From Thuidium tamariscinum (lineage: Eukaryota; Streptophyta; Bryopsida; Hypnales; Thuidiaceae), in contig OX344749.2 in NCBI GenBank assembly GCA_947034885.2, positions 33,351,182-33,415,181 of the forward strand: DNA of 64,000 nt, written 5' to 3'. Positions 20,741 through 33,566 of the stretch are shown piece after piece. Made by a program: the position numbers and the translations under genes. Within the stretch, counting starts at the first letter, position 1. Each line of letters starts with the position of its first letter. The notes under the pieces are model-generated. The model searched no databases. It was not told the origin of the DNA and worked only from the letters and a program-made list of their open reading frames with translations.

Positions 20741-22990
20741 GGTGCTCGATCGACCGATCGATCTTGGGCGCGTGGATCCGATCCGATTCGGGTCGGTCTT
20801 AACTGATTGTGAGGTCTTGCCTTGGGATAAGTTGCAACCTGGAAACGGAACATGCACAACAGGGAGAACACGGAGGGTCAGTGATCAATTAAATTTGTTG
20901 TCAAGAGGAGTGCAGTGTTAATTTTGCAGCTAGCTAGGTTTTCATTTCTGGACGAGGCGCGCAACAACGGCAGGATGCGCGCAAGCTAGGCGTACGTGGA
21001 CGGAAACTGAAACGATTCATGGCTATTCAAATCAATCCGAACATGAAAAGTTCTTCACGCAACATTGAGAGACTGTTGTTCAACACTGCTTTATTTTGCA
21101 CGAGCAGAAGATCGAATTTACAAACAAAAAGCTGAGCCAGGTTCACTGGCCTGTCCGACGAAAACGCACAAAACTCCCTGACGTGGGAAACTATCCTATT
21201 GTGTTAGATTCAATTCGGGGGGGAGCTCTGATATTCTGATCCTTCACAAGCACGGCAAGAGAATTAGAAAGGGATTTAGAATCATAAGCAAATTCATTTA
21301 CAATCAAGTAAAGACTTAAACCGGTCGGATCGATGGGAATTTAAACAGGTCGGAGCTAGAAAAGGAGCCTACGCGCGCTTGACGACATACTCCAGAGCAT
21401 ATTTGTAACGCAAGAATTGAACGATACAAAACCACGTGAATTTCAATTCTTTTGAGACTCAATCCGATCCGATTGTATGCTGCTGGACCGCGCGCGCGCA
21501 TGCACCCAACTTAACGAACCCCCACAGGTCTACGTACCTAGAGCTGCTATAAACAAACTAAAAACACGATTTGCAATAGGAAATGCATGTAAGCAGAGGA
21601 ACAAGCGCAAACTACAACAGAGAGAGCACTTGCAATTGGGTTGACTATTATACGTAGCTAGCTTGAGAACCCGAACGAGAAGCACGGAAAGTAGACAATG
21701 CAATGAAGGAAGAGCACCAGGTGCACATACCAGGAGTTGATGAGGCAAAGGAGGCAAAACGACGACTGTCACCACGGGAAGAGGAAAATGGAGAGGGAAG
21801 TGAAAGGGCTTCTGAATTTCAAGGAGAGGGTGCTTAGGGCCTCTTTATGTTAGTGACCTAGGGTTGCGATTGGAGAAGGCCATTTACTACGCAAACCTGC
21901 TTTTTTAGAATAATTAAGGTCTTTGGACACTAGTGCAAAGAGGTCGTTAGAGCACTTTGGTCACTTTATCAACTATCGTATATGTGGATTGATTGAATAT
22001 TTTGGATAAGATTAAATAGAGCCGAATAGATAAGGATTAAGACCATTGTGAAAGGGGTAGTCAACAATCCGCGTCTCACACTAGTCTATGGATAATATTC
22101 CAAGTATATATCATCAATTTTGTTGATAGTAGGACCAATGGGAAAGACGTTTTACATCAATAGATGTTACCCTGAGGATAGGGATAAAGATTCTCATAAT
22201 ATAGTTGGTTTGATACATTAGTATGATTTGGGGCACCAAAAATTGTCATATTTATTTTGGACTCTCCAAAAGGCTTTAAAATTTATAGTCTGTACATATT
22301 TATGTTTGAGAGTATGCAACTTGAATGTGCCAAAAGTTGTGGAATTGGTCCAAGTGAAAATCTCCTAGTTTAACAATTTTGACGTTGTAAGTTACATTAA
22401 TAAAAATAATGACAACATTGATTTCTCCTATTATTGAAAGAGAACTATAAAAATTAAATAGAGGATTAAAAATTAAAAAAACAATAGCCTAACAAAGAAG
22501 GAGACAAACCAAAAAATAGTCATTTGGGCTATAAGGGGTAAAAGAATAAATTTGTTCTTTTTGCATGTGAGCATCTCATTTTTGGCAATTTAGACTTACA
22601 AATTTAATCCAAATAACTTATTAAAGTTGTAGAATGATAACCATTTTAATTAATGAAATTCTCAATTGCTATATTTGATTATTTGTCATTATAAGTGATT
22701 ATGATGAAGTTGTTTCAATCTAATATATCTAACCTTCATTGTCCCTCTCCTAAGTTTACTTGTCCACAATTCTTATATTGTTATGTATTCATGAAGATGG
22801 TGGATTAAAAAGGGCCAAATTTTAATAAGACATTCAAGTACAAAGGGTTGTAAAAACAAGGGTGAGTATTTGGTGAAGTCTTAACTTTTTAGGTTTTGCC
22901 ATTTTGCCATTTAAAAAAAATTTGGGCCTCTATAAGGTTACTGGATTTAGAAGTAGTGTAGTAGTAATTCCAAAAATTCAAATCAAATAT
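20741..22990. other. Upstream region of the TPD1-like gene, then AT-rich DNA
   Basis: Up to about 21870 the DNA is GC-balanced and probably holds the promoter and 5' leader of the minus-strand gene. A short minus-strand frame at 21530-21775 is Leu/Val/Cys-rich with no family match. From 21900 the sequence becomes AT-rich without recognisable features. Confidence 0.4.
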
Positions 22991-22994
22991 TAAT

Positions 22995-24380
22995 GGGTGA
23001 TTGCAAGAAAGGACTTGCTTTTTTGGCATTACGATGGAAGTGACTTTTGTGCCATTGGGTGAATGCAAGAAAGACTTGTACTATTTGGCGTCATACTTTG
23101 AGTGATGGAGTTGTCATGAGCTATAACTTTTGAAACATTAACTCTTTTGAACTTGAAATTTTTATTGAAGATGGATGACATGATAGTTATCAAAACCCTT
23201 ATTTTTCAGAATTTTCAAAAATCATTTTTTATTTAAATTCTAATTTCTCTAATTTGTCACATTTTGCGGTTTAGGGGTTTTTAGTATTGGGGAGTACTTT
23301 AAATTAATAATTTAGAGACTATATTTCTAGGGTCTATTCCTACAGACCTACACTAAGTAGGCATGTTTCCACCAAAGTAAATTTAAAAAATCATTATTCT
23401 CTTTCTTCTACATGTGTACTAACAGGCCTCCCTTGCATACACATTTTTGAACAATCAAGATAGTTTTCGGATCATTATTTTGGTGAAATATCTTTATCAT
23501 AAAGTCTTCCCAAATGGGCTATTTTTAGTTTTAAGAAAAATTACTTTCAAGATTTTTTACAAATTAAAATGTGAAACTATAGTGAAAGTTACAATTTTCT
23601 CGAAATTCAGTACTTTTCTAGTTCTCCTACTTAGAGAATTTTTCTATGCTTTTCCTTCTTAGGGTATCTTCTTCTTAAAGGTATATACATCAAACATATT
23701 TTTCACTTTTTTTTAAAATTGATTTACTATTTATATAGTACTCCCAAAGAAAAAAGTGATTACTATGCAAAACGCTACGCTTTTTAGCAGGTCTTTCTTG
23801 CAATGACCCCATCGGTTATAACTTAGCTAATTTGTCACATTAAATTGCAATTTAGGGGTTTTTAGTATTGTATCTAATATCCAAAATTAATGATGTAGAC
23901 TTGAAGTTTGTGTGGTCTATTTCTACACTAGAGATTCATGTGTTAACAAAAAGAATTTTAAAAGCGTTATTTTATGTCCTCTACATTCATGAATCCAAAT
24001 AGAGGCCCCTTGCGCATACAATTCTAAACATTGAAAATGATTTCAAAATCATTCTTTTGTGAAATCTCATTACTATTAAATTATCAATCCTTCCCAAATT
24101 GCCAAGTTTTAGTTTTTTAAGAATTTCTTTTCCTATTTCTTACAAATTAAAATGTGAAAATAATAGTTTTCATGAGATTTTGTACTTTTCTAGTTCTATT
24201 AGTTAGAGAATTCTTCTACACCTTTTCCTTCCCAGGGTGCTTTTTTCTTAGAGGTATATACACTAAGCATATTTTTTCACATTTAAGAAAAATACTTTTC
24301 TAATTAAATAGTATCCTCAAAAAGGAAAATGACAAACAAGACCAAAAAAAAAATAGGAGGCTTTTCTTACAACCATCCTA
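22995..24380. mobile_element. GGGTG-family element plus partial second copy
   Basis: A complete member runs 23057-23819: it begins GGGTGAATGCAAGAAAG and ends CTTTCTTGCAATGACCC, flanked by CATT and CATC. A second GGGTGATTGCAAGAAAG terminus lies just upstream at 22995. A second right half follows at 23820-24375 (shared phrases GGGGTTTTTAGTATTG, TTAGAGAATTCTTCTAC, ending TTTTCTTACAACCATCC). This is a nested or tandem arrangement. No transposase frame. Confidence 0.6.
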
Positions 24381-26789
24381 ATTTTTTTAAAAAGAAATAT
24401 TAAATTTTTATTTAGATTATTGGGTGATTACAAGAAATAGTTTACAATTTTTGGCTCAAAAACATATTTTTGGGCCATAAGATTGGCTATATTATACAAT
24501 CATTAGGGGAGATTTGAGGGCATTAGAAGTTTGTGAGTGTTTTTGAGTTCCTAGATTTTAGGAACATGCCATAGGGTCAAAATGAGGTAATAGGAGCCAA
24601 TTTTGTTGTAACCAGTCCTTTTTAGGGACCATTATTGATTATAAAACTCAAATTTTAATAAATTTGTCTTAAAAAATCATGCCTCATGAATCATAGATGT
24701 TATAGACTTATAGTGTCAAATTTGAACAATTTATAGTTTATGATGTCATCTTGTTGTCTTAATTAAGCACAAAAAGCATATATAACCAATCTTTTTCAGT
24801 CTTTTGTTGAATTTTAAAGTAGAGGATATAGGAACTTTTCAATTGAAATTAATGATATTTTGAATAGAATTGGTCATTGTTGACACCGTTGAATAAGTTT
24901 TTGAACTAATTTTGATGAAAATGATGATATTTTTGAATAAACCATTTCTTAACATTTTCAAAAGGACCTCCAAAAGGAACTAAGGAATTGGCATGGGTGG
25001 CTTCTATTACCTTGTTTTAACCCCACAACAAAAATTACAACTGTCTTTTCTTAGTAATTTTAAAAGACAATTTTAATTACTATTTTAATTTTAATAGACA
25101 TTACTATAGACTAATAACTATTACAAGAAATTAAACAATGTTACATATGAGAAAATTTCAAGCCATAGGAAAGTTGATTTCTTGCATGAAAATAAGCCAA
25201 TGTACAAAATATCAATCCAAATTGGCACTATCAAGTTTATACAAAATCCTACCAATGAACTAAACCATTATACTCCATTAGATTTTTATTTTTAAAATTT
25301 TTTATTATTTAATTTTTTTCACAATGATTTTTTATTTTGTTGTATTTGCACATCCCCGGAAATGGAATGATCTTCTATGTGGCTAAAATTTATTGGCAAT
25401 GGTGCTAGTATGTGAGCATGAAAATATAAGCATGTAAGCATGTAAGCCTTAAGTATGTATATGAGTAGATATTCTACAACCATAAAAAGGTGCTTATAAC
25501 ATAAACATAGAATATAAATACCTATATTATAGGTATTTACAACATATGTGCACTATAATCATGTAAGGTTTTTGTATTATAAGCACATATTCCATAAATG
25601 TATAGCCTTCTAAGCTCATAGGTTTATACTCTTAGGCTCATATAGTAGCAACCCTTGATTTCTTGGAATGATAAAAGTGGTGAAAATATTCCTATAAACA
25701 ATTGATAACCTTTTGTTATGTTACTATTTGAAAATTTTCAAAATTGAACTCAACAAACAATTTTATGTGTTTTTTTGCCTTCAATGCATGCAAAAGAAAA
25801 CTCTTTATAAATTTCACCTTATCGCCTTATCGGATAATTCAAATGCTCAATCTATACAACAATGCTTAGGCTTTGAGTACTAAAATGTGAGCCTACAAGC
25901 ATAGTGGGCTTCTGGAATTCCTTGTGATTAGTTTGGAGAGAATGTAGTTTTTCGTTGCTAGTTGTGTGAATTCATTAGTAAGAAGAGATTTGAGGGCATT
26001 AGAAGACCATGAATTATTTTGAATTCCCAGATTGTAAAAAATGCACCACATCCTTAGTCTAACATGGTCTAGAGATTACAACATCAAAAAATATGATTTA
26101 AAAAATAAATATTTTTTTATAATATTTTTAAAATATTTTTTGAAAAAAAAATTAGTTTTGAAATTATTTAAAATATTTAGAAAAATTTTAAAACTTTTAA
26201 AATTTTAGAAAAATTTTAAAATGTTTTTAAGAAAATAGTTTAATTTTTGATAAATTAAAAAAATTAATAATTTAAACAAAATTAATGTTTGTTTGTTTGT
26301 TTTAATTTTTAAATTCAAAAATTCAAACTAATAGTGGGTGCTTTGTAGCATTGGAAACAATTGCAAGGATCATCCCTGAAGCAATCTCTTAGAGGTTTCA
26401 AATCCCCCCTAAAATCTATGTTTCCTTGTTTTTTAATATTGTTGTAGAAGGATATTTAAAGAATTCCTATACACAAGGAAGTGATGGATTTTCTTTGTAA
26501 GGATTTTTGTAATTTCTTCCCAAATCCCTTATATGCAATCTATATTAGTAGACTCTTCAACACATTGGCATATCTTACATTTTAATGTGGTGTCCATCTA
26601 ATAATTGGTAGATTCAACAAGTTGTAATGGTCAAGGGTATTGTAAGGTAGGACAATAAGTGTTGTAAGTTGTCAATCTATGAGGTATAGTATTCTATTTA
26701 TCAAAATCTATCAATTCTTGAAACTACATATTCTAGAAACTTAAAAGTTTCTATAATAAATAAAATTTTAAAATATTTATATAATTAAA
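24381..26789. other. AT-rich repeat desert
   Basis: Another GGGTGATTACAAGAAAT terminus starts at 24422, but no matching right end was found. A run of A/T-only phrases lies at 26090-26290. Apart from the TIR element at 25401-25653, nothing is recognisable; no coding potential. Confidence 0.4.
25401..25653. mobile_element. MITE of the GTGAGCATG family
   Basis: The left end GGTGCTAGTATGTGAGC pairs with the right end GCTCATATAGTAGCAACC. The body contains CAACCATAAAAAGGTGCTTA and repeated TATAAC/GTATAT phrases. Related segments occur at 27480-27672, about 46255-46344 and 57576-57745, all sharing an 'ACCATTGAAGGTGTTTATAA' type centre and the GCTCACAT(A)NTAGCA end. Confidence 0.5.
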
Positions 26790-27059
26790 CACTATAAGAA
26801 ACCCCCGTTTTAGGTAACGAGCCCTAATTTTTTATAACGGATTTTGGGTGATGTCAATGTTGATAACTCAAAATTTTTATGTCGACAAGACCGTCCAATG
26901 TAACATCAATGTCAACAGTCCAATGTTTTTATGTCAACATTGATGTTGCATTGGATAGTTTTGTCGACATAAAAATTTTGAGTTGTCAACATTGACATCA
27001 CCCAAAATCCGTTATAAAAAATTAGGGCTCGTTACCTAAAACGGGGGTTTCTTATAGTG
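26790..27059. mobile_element. Foldback CACTA-like MITE, 270 bp
   Basis: CACTATAAGAAACCCCCG at the left is exactly complemented at the right (CGGGGGTTTCTTATAGTG). The two arms stay nearly identical to the centre, around 26924. AAA lies on both sides (26787-26789 and 27060-27062), a 3-bp duplication in A-rich DNA. Same terminal sequence as the elements at 2556 and 4400. Confidence 0.8.
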
Positions 27060-27479
27060 AAAATCTACGTATTACCTATAATTTGAACTCTTGAAATCTA
27101 GAAAGGATCTACATCAAAATTTTGAAATGTACCAATCACTAAGATTGGAAATTTCAAATCTACATAAGAGAGGGATTTAAACTTTGAAAATCTATGAATT
27201 ATACTCCGTACTAATCTTATACATTGAAATCTACAACAAAGTTAGATTTTAGAGGCATAAATCTACATTTGTAAAGGCTAAGTCTTGTAAATTGGTTTGA
27301 TCTAGAGATAGAAACATTTTCACAAATTCATTGTCTTACTTTTCTAGTTTTCCATATGATGGCTACATTCCTTGTATGCAATGAAATAAGATTAAAAATA
27401 AAAAAGTTCTTGTAGGGGATTATTGTTACTTTGCCTACAAAGAATACTAAAACCACTCTATAAAGCCTTGAATTTAATT

Positions 27480-27672
27480 GTAGGTATATTCCTACAACCA
27501 TTTGAAGGTGTTTATAACATATGTACTTGAAATATAGATATACTACAACATGGAAAGAGTCTATATCATAGGTACCTATAACATAAATATCCATAACCAT
27601 AGAAGGTGTCTATAATATAGATCTCAAGGCTCATAGATTCTATATATGCTCACATGCTAGCACTTTCTAGCT
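27480..27672. repeat. Diverged GTGAGCATG-family copy
   Basis: Shares CTACAACCATTTGAAGGTG, TATAACATA and the end GCTCACATGCTAGCA with the elements at 25401 and 57576. The left end was not resolved. Confidence 0.4.
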
Positions 27673-27977
27673 TCAAACATAGGTTTTGTAAACAATGTAG
27701 TTTAGATGAGATATAGTCTTAACAAGGACCACTTTACAATCTCAATAGATGAAAAATTATGAATTCAATAGAGCATGTCAAAGTTTTCAAAAATCCAAAT
27801 AAGACTCCTTTGTTCTTTAGAAATCAATTGATATATAATGATTATCTATAATACTAAGCTACTATTGTAAAAGTAATCTCTTCTTTGGTCCCTAAATTTT
27901 AGATTGCATTTGAATTCTATTATTATGAAAACCAGATATGATTGCATGCTATTGAATCACATATAAATTATAGTATT

Positions 27978-28720
27978 GGGATGATTTCAAGAAACACCTA
28001 TGCTATTTTGCGTCACACTTAGAATGATGGAGTTGTCATATGCTATAAATTTTGAAGCATTAATTTGTTGAACTTGAAATTCTTATTGGAGATGGATAAT
28101 TTGATAGTAATCAAAATCCATACTTTTCATTAATTTTCAAAAATCATTTGATATTTAAATTTAAATTTAGCTAATCTGTTACACTTTGCGATTTAGAGGT
28201 TTCCAGTACTAGGGAGTACCTAAAATTAATGATCTAGAGCTAAGGATTCTAGTGCTTGTTTCCATATTAAGTAGGCATGCACCTACCAAAAGTCACTTAA
28301 AAAATATTATTTTATATCCTCTATAATCATGCAAATAGAGCTCTTTTGCCCATGCAATTCTGAACATTGAAAATGATTTCAAGATCATTCTTTTGGTGAA
28401 ATTTGTTCACCATAAGGTCTTCCCAAATGGCCGATTTTTAGTTTCAAAAAAATTACTTTTCCTATTTTTTACAAATTAAAATGTGAAACTAAAGTGAAAG
28501 TAATTATTTCCATGAAATTATGCTTTTTTCTAGTTCTCCTACTTAGAGAATTTTTCTATGCTTTTCCTTCCTATAGTGGAGTACCTTCTTCTTAAAAGTA
28601 TATACATCAAATATATTTTTCACTTTAAAAAAAATTACTAATTATATAGTACTCCTAAAGAAAAAAATGAGTATTGTGCAAAACACTATGCTTTTTGATA
28701 GGTCTTTCTTGCAATGATCC
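27978..28720. mobile_element. GGGTG-family element, 0.74 kb
   Basis: Begins GGGATGATTTCAAGAAACAC and ends CTTTCTTGCAATGATCC. The interior shares long phrases with 23057-23819 in the same order (GATGGAGTTGTCATA, TGAACATTGAAAATGATTTC, CTCCTACTTAGAGAATTTT). Termini are more diverged than in other copies and the target duplication is not clear. Non-coding. Confidence 0.6.
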
Positions 28721-30270
28721 ATTTTTCCTACATTAGGCTTTAAACACCAATTTTCACCCAAGGCCACAAGTATTCCACTTCAAAAGAGATCACGGGAAGC
28801 AAGAGCCCAAAGAAAAAAAATAGTAATGAAACTGGGTATAGACTTGGTATGTATTAACAAGAGACTATAGCTAAACTACATTTAATATCTATCATTAGAT
28901 TCAATGTTATAAACTACAAGGTCAATTATATCAACAAGATCTTCATAGTGAGTAAGAGCATCCATTACCATCCATTTAAGCAATTCAATATTTTAAGAGG
29001 AACTCTTTTCTAGAAAAAATAATTTTTGGAATATTTACAATTGAAAATCATGAATTTAAAAAAATAAAATTTGTTGAATGATTCTACTAATTTGTATGAT
29101 TTTTTAAAGTACAACTCTCTAGGGTACCTTAAACCACATCCTAATAAAGCTACCTTGATTTTGAAACCAAATTCTAAATAATAGAAAGTTTACCAACTAC
29201 AATTAAGCATAGAGACAGTTTCAATACTTTAAATCTTTAAAATTTTCATGGACTATATGATTGATATGTTTTTAGAACCATTTTTAGAATTAGGAATGTG
29301 AAAATTCACTTACTCTTAGGCCCATTCTCAAGAAAATAAAGTTAGCTATGAAGTGGTATGTTTAGATTTAGAAGAAGATTCACTATTGAATTTATTAAAA
29401 ATTTCAAAGCGTGGGTGATGTGGAGGTAAGGAGTCCAAAAGTCATTGAATAGGGAACTTTGACCAATGAGGTAGAGGTATGTGTTTTTTTAGCTCTTCAT
29501 GGTCTGTAACTATATATGTAGTGACAACTACTAAAATAGACACCTTAGACTTGGATTTGAGTTGTTATTCAATTTTCTTTTTCCTATTGTGCATCTTTTT
29601 TTGCGCTCTTTTATTTTACCATCTTCAATCTTCAATCTAGGCTCCAAACTTGGGGCAAATCTTTCATTTTTCTCATATTTTTTTGAAATTTAAAAATAAA
29701 AAGGTCACTATTGCAAGACCATTTTGTCACTTGTTTTTGGTCCTAAGATTACAAGATTTGTTTTCCATGCATGTAGAATTTAGTTACCTAGAGAATAAGC
29801 ATAGTCCTGATGCCAACTTTCTAAAATGCTATGTGTCTAAAAGAGCTAATCAAAGCACAATTTTAGTTACATCCAAATATGGATTTCCTTAAAGTAACCT
29901 TCACTTTTATATTATAATCTTGCAATCTATGAATTGTATTGAAATCAAACTTTGTAGAAGTAATAAGGTCTTGGCTTTCTAGAAGATCCTATCATTAATT
30001 TTGCCTAAAAATGATTCATCACCCTTTGACCTTCAACTCTTTGTAACTTACAAAATTGGCTTCCAAAATACCTTGAAAGTTGCTAGAAATTTTAAGAATT
30101 AAGCATGGAGATGCTTTCAAAAGTACTTTTGGAGACTTTTTTACGGGAACTCTACAATGCAAATGTGAGTACATGAATAGGAATGGATGCTCCTACCTTA
30201 GTTGTGAAAATTTTGCCCATTATAAACTGAGATTCTTATAGAATTTCAATATATTCATCTCATTGATTGA
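28721..30270. other. AT-rich intergenic DNA
   Basis: No recognisable gene or complete repeat. The plus-strand frame 29650-29892 (80 codons) has no domain and ordinary background composition. Confidence 0.4.
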
Positions 30271-31006
30271 GGGTGAATGCAAGAAACACCTATACTATTT
30301 GTTGCGTTTTACTACAGTACTCATGACTTTTTCTAGAGTACTTTAAAATTAGAAAATTAATTTGAAAAAAATTTGAAAAATATGAACAATGTATACACTT
30401 CTAAGATGAAGGTTTTCATTGAAGGAAATTGATAAAAAGAAGTTCTCTAAGTAGGAGAACTTAAAAAGCACCAAACCTCAAGAAAATACATATCTTCATG
30501 TTTTAATTCGATAAAAATAGTAAAAATAAGTCAATACAAAAAATAAAAAATGGACATTTGCAACAACTCTATGGAGATGGTCATTCACCAAAAAGACCAC
30601 CAAAATAATATTTTATATGTTTTAAAATTCAAGCAGAAAGAAGCTCACTTTGTAGACTTCCACACGATATAAAAATAACCTTTTTCAAAATCCTTCACAT
30701 GGAGAGTTATAAGTCTACTAGAAGACCATATCATCCAAATTTTATCTCAAAATCATTAAAAAAAAGGTACTCCTTAGTACTAAAAACCTCGAAATTCTCA
30801 TTTGTGACATTTAATCACTAGTATTATCTTAGTATTAAAATATTTTTAAAAATTAAGAAAAAATTATGTAAGATGTATGATAGTCATGAGTACCTTCTCT
30901 AGAAATCTTGAGTGATTTTGAGCAAAAATGCAAAAGTTATGACCCAAAAACACATCAGCACTTAGGTTGTGACGGAAAATAGTACAAGTGTTTCTTGCAT
31001 TCACCC
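30271..31006. mobile_element. GGGTG-family element with TTGA duplication, 0.74 kb
   Basis: Begins GGGTGAATGCAAGAAACAC and ends GTGTTTCTTGCATTCACCC, perfect 19-bp terminal inverted repeats. TTGA flanks both sides (30267-30270 and 31007-31010). The interior is nearly the same as 56473-57193 (phrases GAAGGTTTTCATTGAAGGAAA, AATTCTCTAAGTAGGAGAAC-like, TGGAGATGGTCATTCACCA). No coding potential. Confidence 0.75.
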
Positions 31007-32132
31007 TTGAAGAGGCGGACAAAGAAAAAAAAAACTTGAAATAGTTAGCATTACATTACGTATTAGTGTGTGTAGGATTCTAAGTGGATTTCACATCTAA
31101 GAGGAACAATGTGGACCTTGTTCATAGTGTCAATCCAATTTGAACTAGTACCTCCTTTTCCACCTATCACTACAATTTGAGAATTCAATACTCTCTAAGT
31201 CCTATCTTTGCAAAAAGAAAGAACTAATAATTAACTAAGACGACAATCTTGACTCCTTGGTATCATACTTTGGGCCTAGGCCTACTTTGTGATGCTTCTT
31301 TAAGCCACAATTCACCCAAATCAAATAGTATTTGGAGACAAACACAAGTGACTCTAAATGTCACATTAAAAAGTTGAAAATCAATTTGAAGTCAACAAGT
31401 TGTCCTCTCCTTGTCGTGGCAATGCTTTTTTCTTGAGCAAAAACTCACTCAACCCACATTCTTACCTCTCTATTGCTCTCCCTTCCCAAATTGGCCTATG
31501 CAATGAACCCATCAAGTTGATGTCCTTGCACCCCAAGAAAAACACCCTTGTTGTGAGGGTTAGGGTTGTGAGGGTTGGGGTGAATTGGCCCCCTCACTTG
31601 ACCACTCCAAGTAATTCCAAGGGGTACAAGTAAAACCAAAGCCCCCTATTCTGGGCTTGACTAATTTACCTTGCACACTCTTCCTAGCTAATTTGGAGCC
31701 TTTGATTGCAAACATGATTCAGAATTTGCAAATTTTATCATGTGGCAAATAAAAAATTTCAGTTTTTTCCCGAGTGGCCAAGAGAGGGGGTTAGTTCAGC
31801 CCAGCCGTAGTGAAGCCCAAGAGCATCTGCTTCACTTCAGTAGATACTTGCAATGGTCATACTCTGAGGGGCATAAAGTATTGATTCCTGGACTCATGAC
31901 AATGGCCGCAATGGAATCCAGTGAGTATGCTACCAGATCAGCAAACGTCCTGAATTTCAGTAAAAGACTTTGCTTGACCAGGACGAAGCTGAGCTCATAC
32001 AGTGACAGTGAGGGAGCCATTGATATGGTAATCTGCAGGGAAAGTTAAGTTCTAACAACTCAAAGCTACCTGAAGAGGTTCCAATTTCCAAATGTTGCAA
32101 TCATCTGGCACTGGGCTTACTGTCTGCCCTGT
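31007..32132. other. Intergenic DNA with an unassigned 102-codon frame
   Basis: Two plus-strand frames (31400-31633, 31740-32048) lie in a slightly GC-richer patch. The 31740 frame is hydrophilic and has no recognisable motif; neither has splice or start support. It may be a decayed gene fragment. Confidence 0.3.
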
Positions 32133-32406
32133 AAGGTGGGTACACCTAAAAGCGCCATGTTTTGGTACTGCGCCTAGTGACTATTACTGGTCTGATCAAA
32201 TTTTCATATAGTCTTCTTGGCAAGTGAAAGCACATTCCAATGCACCAAAAAATGCAGCATTTGGATACGATATGCAAAAGTTATTAAGGTTCAAAGTCTA
32301 TTTCTAAAAGCGCTTCAGCCAAATAGGTACATAATGGAATTCAGAAATGTACAGCAACTATAGATGGCACTTTTAGGTGAGGTGCAATTTTAGGTGTACC
32401 CACCTT
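32133..32406. mobile_element. TIR element with AAGGTGGGTACACC ends, 274 bp
   Basis: TAAGGTGGGTACACCTAAAA at 32132 is exactly complemented at 32388-32407. A second inner TTTTAGGTGAGGTGC copy lies beside the right end. The interior is AT-balanced and non-coding. Related wording (GATTTTAGGTACACCTA) occurs once near 16390. Confidence 0.6.
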
Positions 32407-32615
32407 AATACCGCTGGATGACAAAGAATTCTTGCATGTAAGATAGAAGTGTAATTGTTCATCCTTGGAATGTTGAACAAAAAGGGGAGGTCATGAATAG
32501 TAGTTTGGTGTTCAATGAATACTTTGAATTTTTTTTAAGTAGATGATTGCCACAATTGCCACAATTGCCACGGAGACCAGCGTGTCCTTATAGGATAAGT
32601 TAGTAGCATGAGTAT

Positions 32616-32726
32616 GAGTATCACCACCCATTCACTACGAAGCAACATTGTGAACCACTAATCAAGGATGATTAGTGGTCTACAATGTTTACACTCTTAC
32701 TTTGCAGTGAATGGGTGGCAATACTC
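32616..32726. repeat. Foldback repeat, 111 bp
   Basis: GAGTATCACCACCCATTCACT pairs with AGTGAATGGGTGGCAATACTC. The inner arms ACATTGTGAACCACTAATCA and TGATTAGTGGTCTACAATGT also pair with a few mismatches. MITE-like; target duplication not resolved. Confidence 0.65.
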
Positions 32727-32844
32727 TAATTTAATAAAACTGTGTTGTAAGGTAGGAAGCTCAAAGTCCACGTGAACTCTGACTAGGCATCAAAAACAAA
32801 CATGGTTTAGAGGTACATTTTGCTTTCTTCAATGTACCACCACT

Positions 32845-33566
32845 GGGTGATTGCAAGAAACACTTGTCCTTTTTTTTGTCCCCTTAGACCTTTAGGAGGT
32901 AGTTTTTTGCTCATGACTTTTGCATCTTTTGTTCATTTGACTTGAAACTTGAAATGAAGGTGCCTACAAAAGTTTTACATTCTGCGTAATTTTTTCAATT
33001 TTAAAAAATTATTTTACTATTTTTAAATTGCCCCCAATTGGGTGTCTACTTTGGCCATTTGGGGGGGGGGGGTAGTCCTATTTTTGACCCCAAAATGCAA
33101 ATTTTGAGCTGAAAATTGGCATGCAAGGACCTCACCTAAAGTTGCAGAAGACCACAAAGAGATTTTTTGAAAATACTATACTGTTCAACCTCCACATGTC
33201 ATCAAAGTGGCTGACTTTGCGCAAGTGTAGAAAATAGAATTTATTTTTCCAAAGATTAAATTTGTTGAAAAAGAAAGACCTTTACTTGGAGAAAAATTTG
33301 ATTTTTCATTTTCATTTTTTGAATTTTTTTACTATTTTTACCAAATTAGTGAAAAAAAGAGCTATTTTCATTGTATTTTCCATTGTCTATAACATTTAGA
33401 GAAAAAATTTCTTAGGTCTGAATTTCAAGAGACATGATATTCTCGTTGCTCTTCAAATTATCCATATTTTTTTCAAGCTAAAATTTTTTTATTTCAAAGG
33501 GTCACAGGACTCACTGATTTTGAGTCATTTTGAGACAAAACCGGTAAGTGTTTTTTGCAACGACCC
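32845..33566. mobile_element. GGGTG-family element with CACT duplication, 0.72 kb
   Basis: Begins GGGTGATTGCAAGAAACAC and ends GTGTTTTTTGCAACGACCC, with CACT on both flanks (32841-32844 and 33567-33570). The body keeps the family skeleton (CATGACTTTTGCAT, AAAATGCAAATTTTG, AAGACCACAAAGAGA). It has a poly-G run at 33061-33072. No coding potential. Confidence 0.7.

Noticed and set aside
20741-20857. In-frame N-terminal extension of the TPD1-like protein (Met at 20857)
   Set aside because: It would bury the signal peptide behind 39 hydrophilic residues; secreted family members start directly with it.
31740-32048. 102-codon plus-strand frame
   Set aside because: No motif or start context; possibly a gene fragment, but unsupported.
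33058-33072. Poly-G run (also near 3260 and 53687) as a G-quadruplex element
   Set aside because: These are single homopolymer runs inside transposon-like DNA, without the multiple spaced G-tracts of a regulatory quadruplex.
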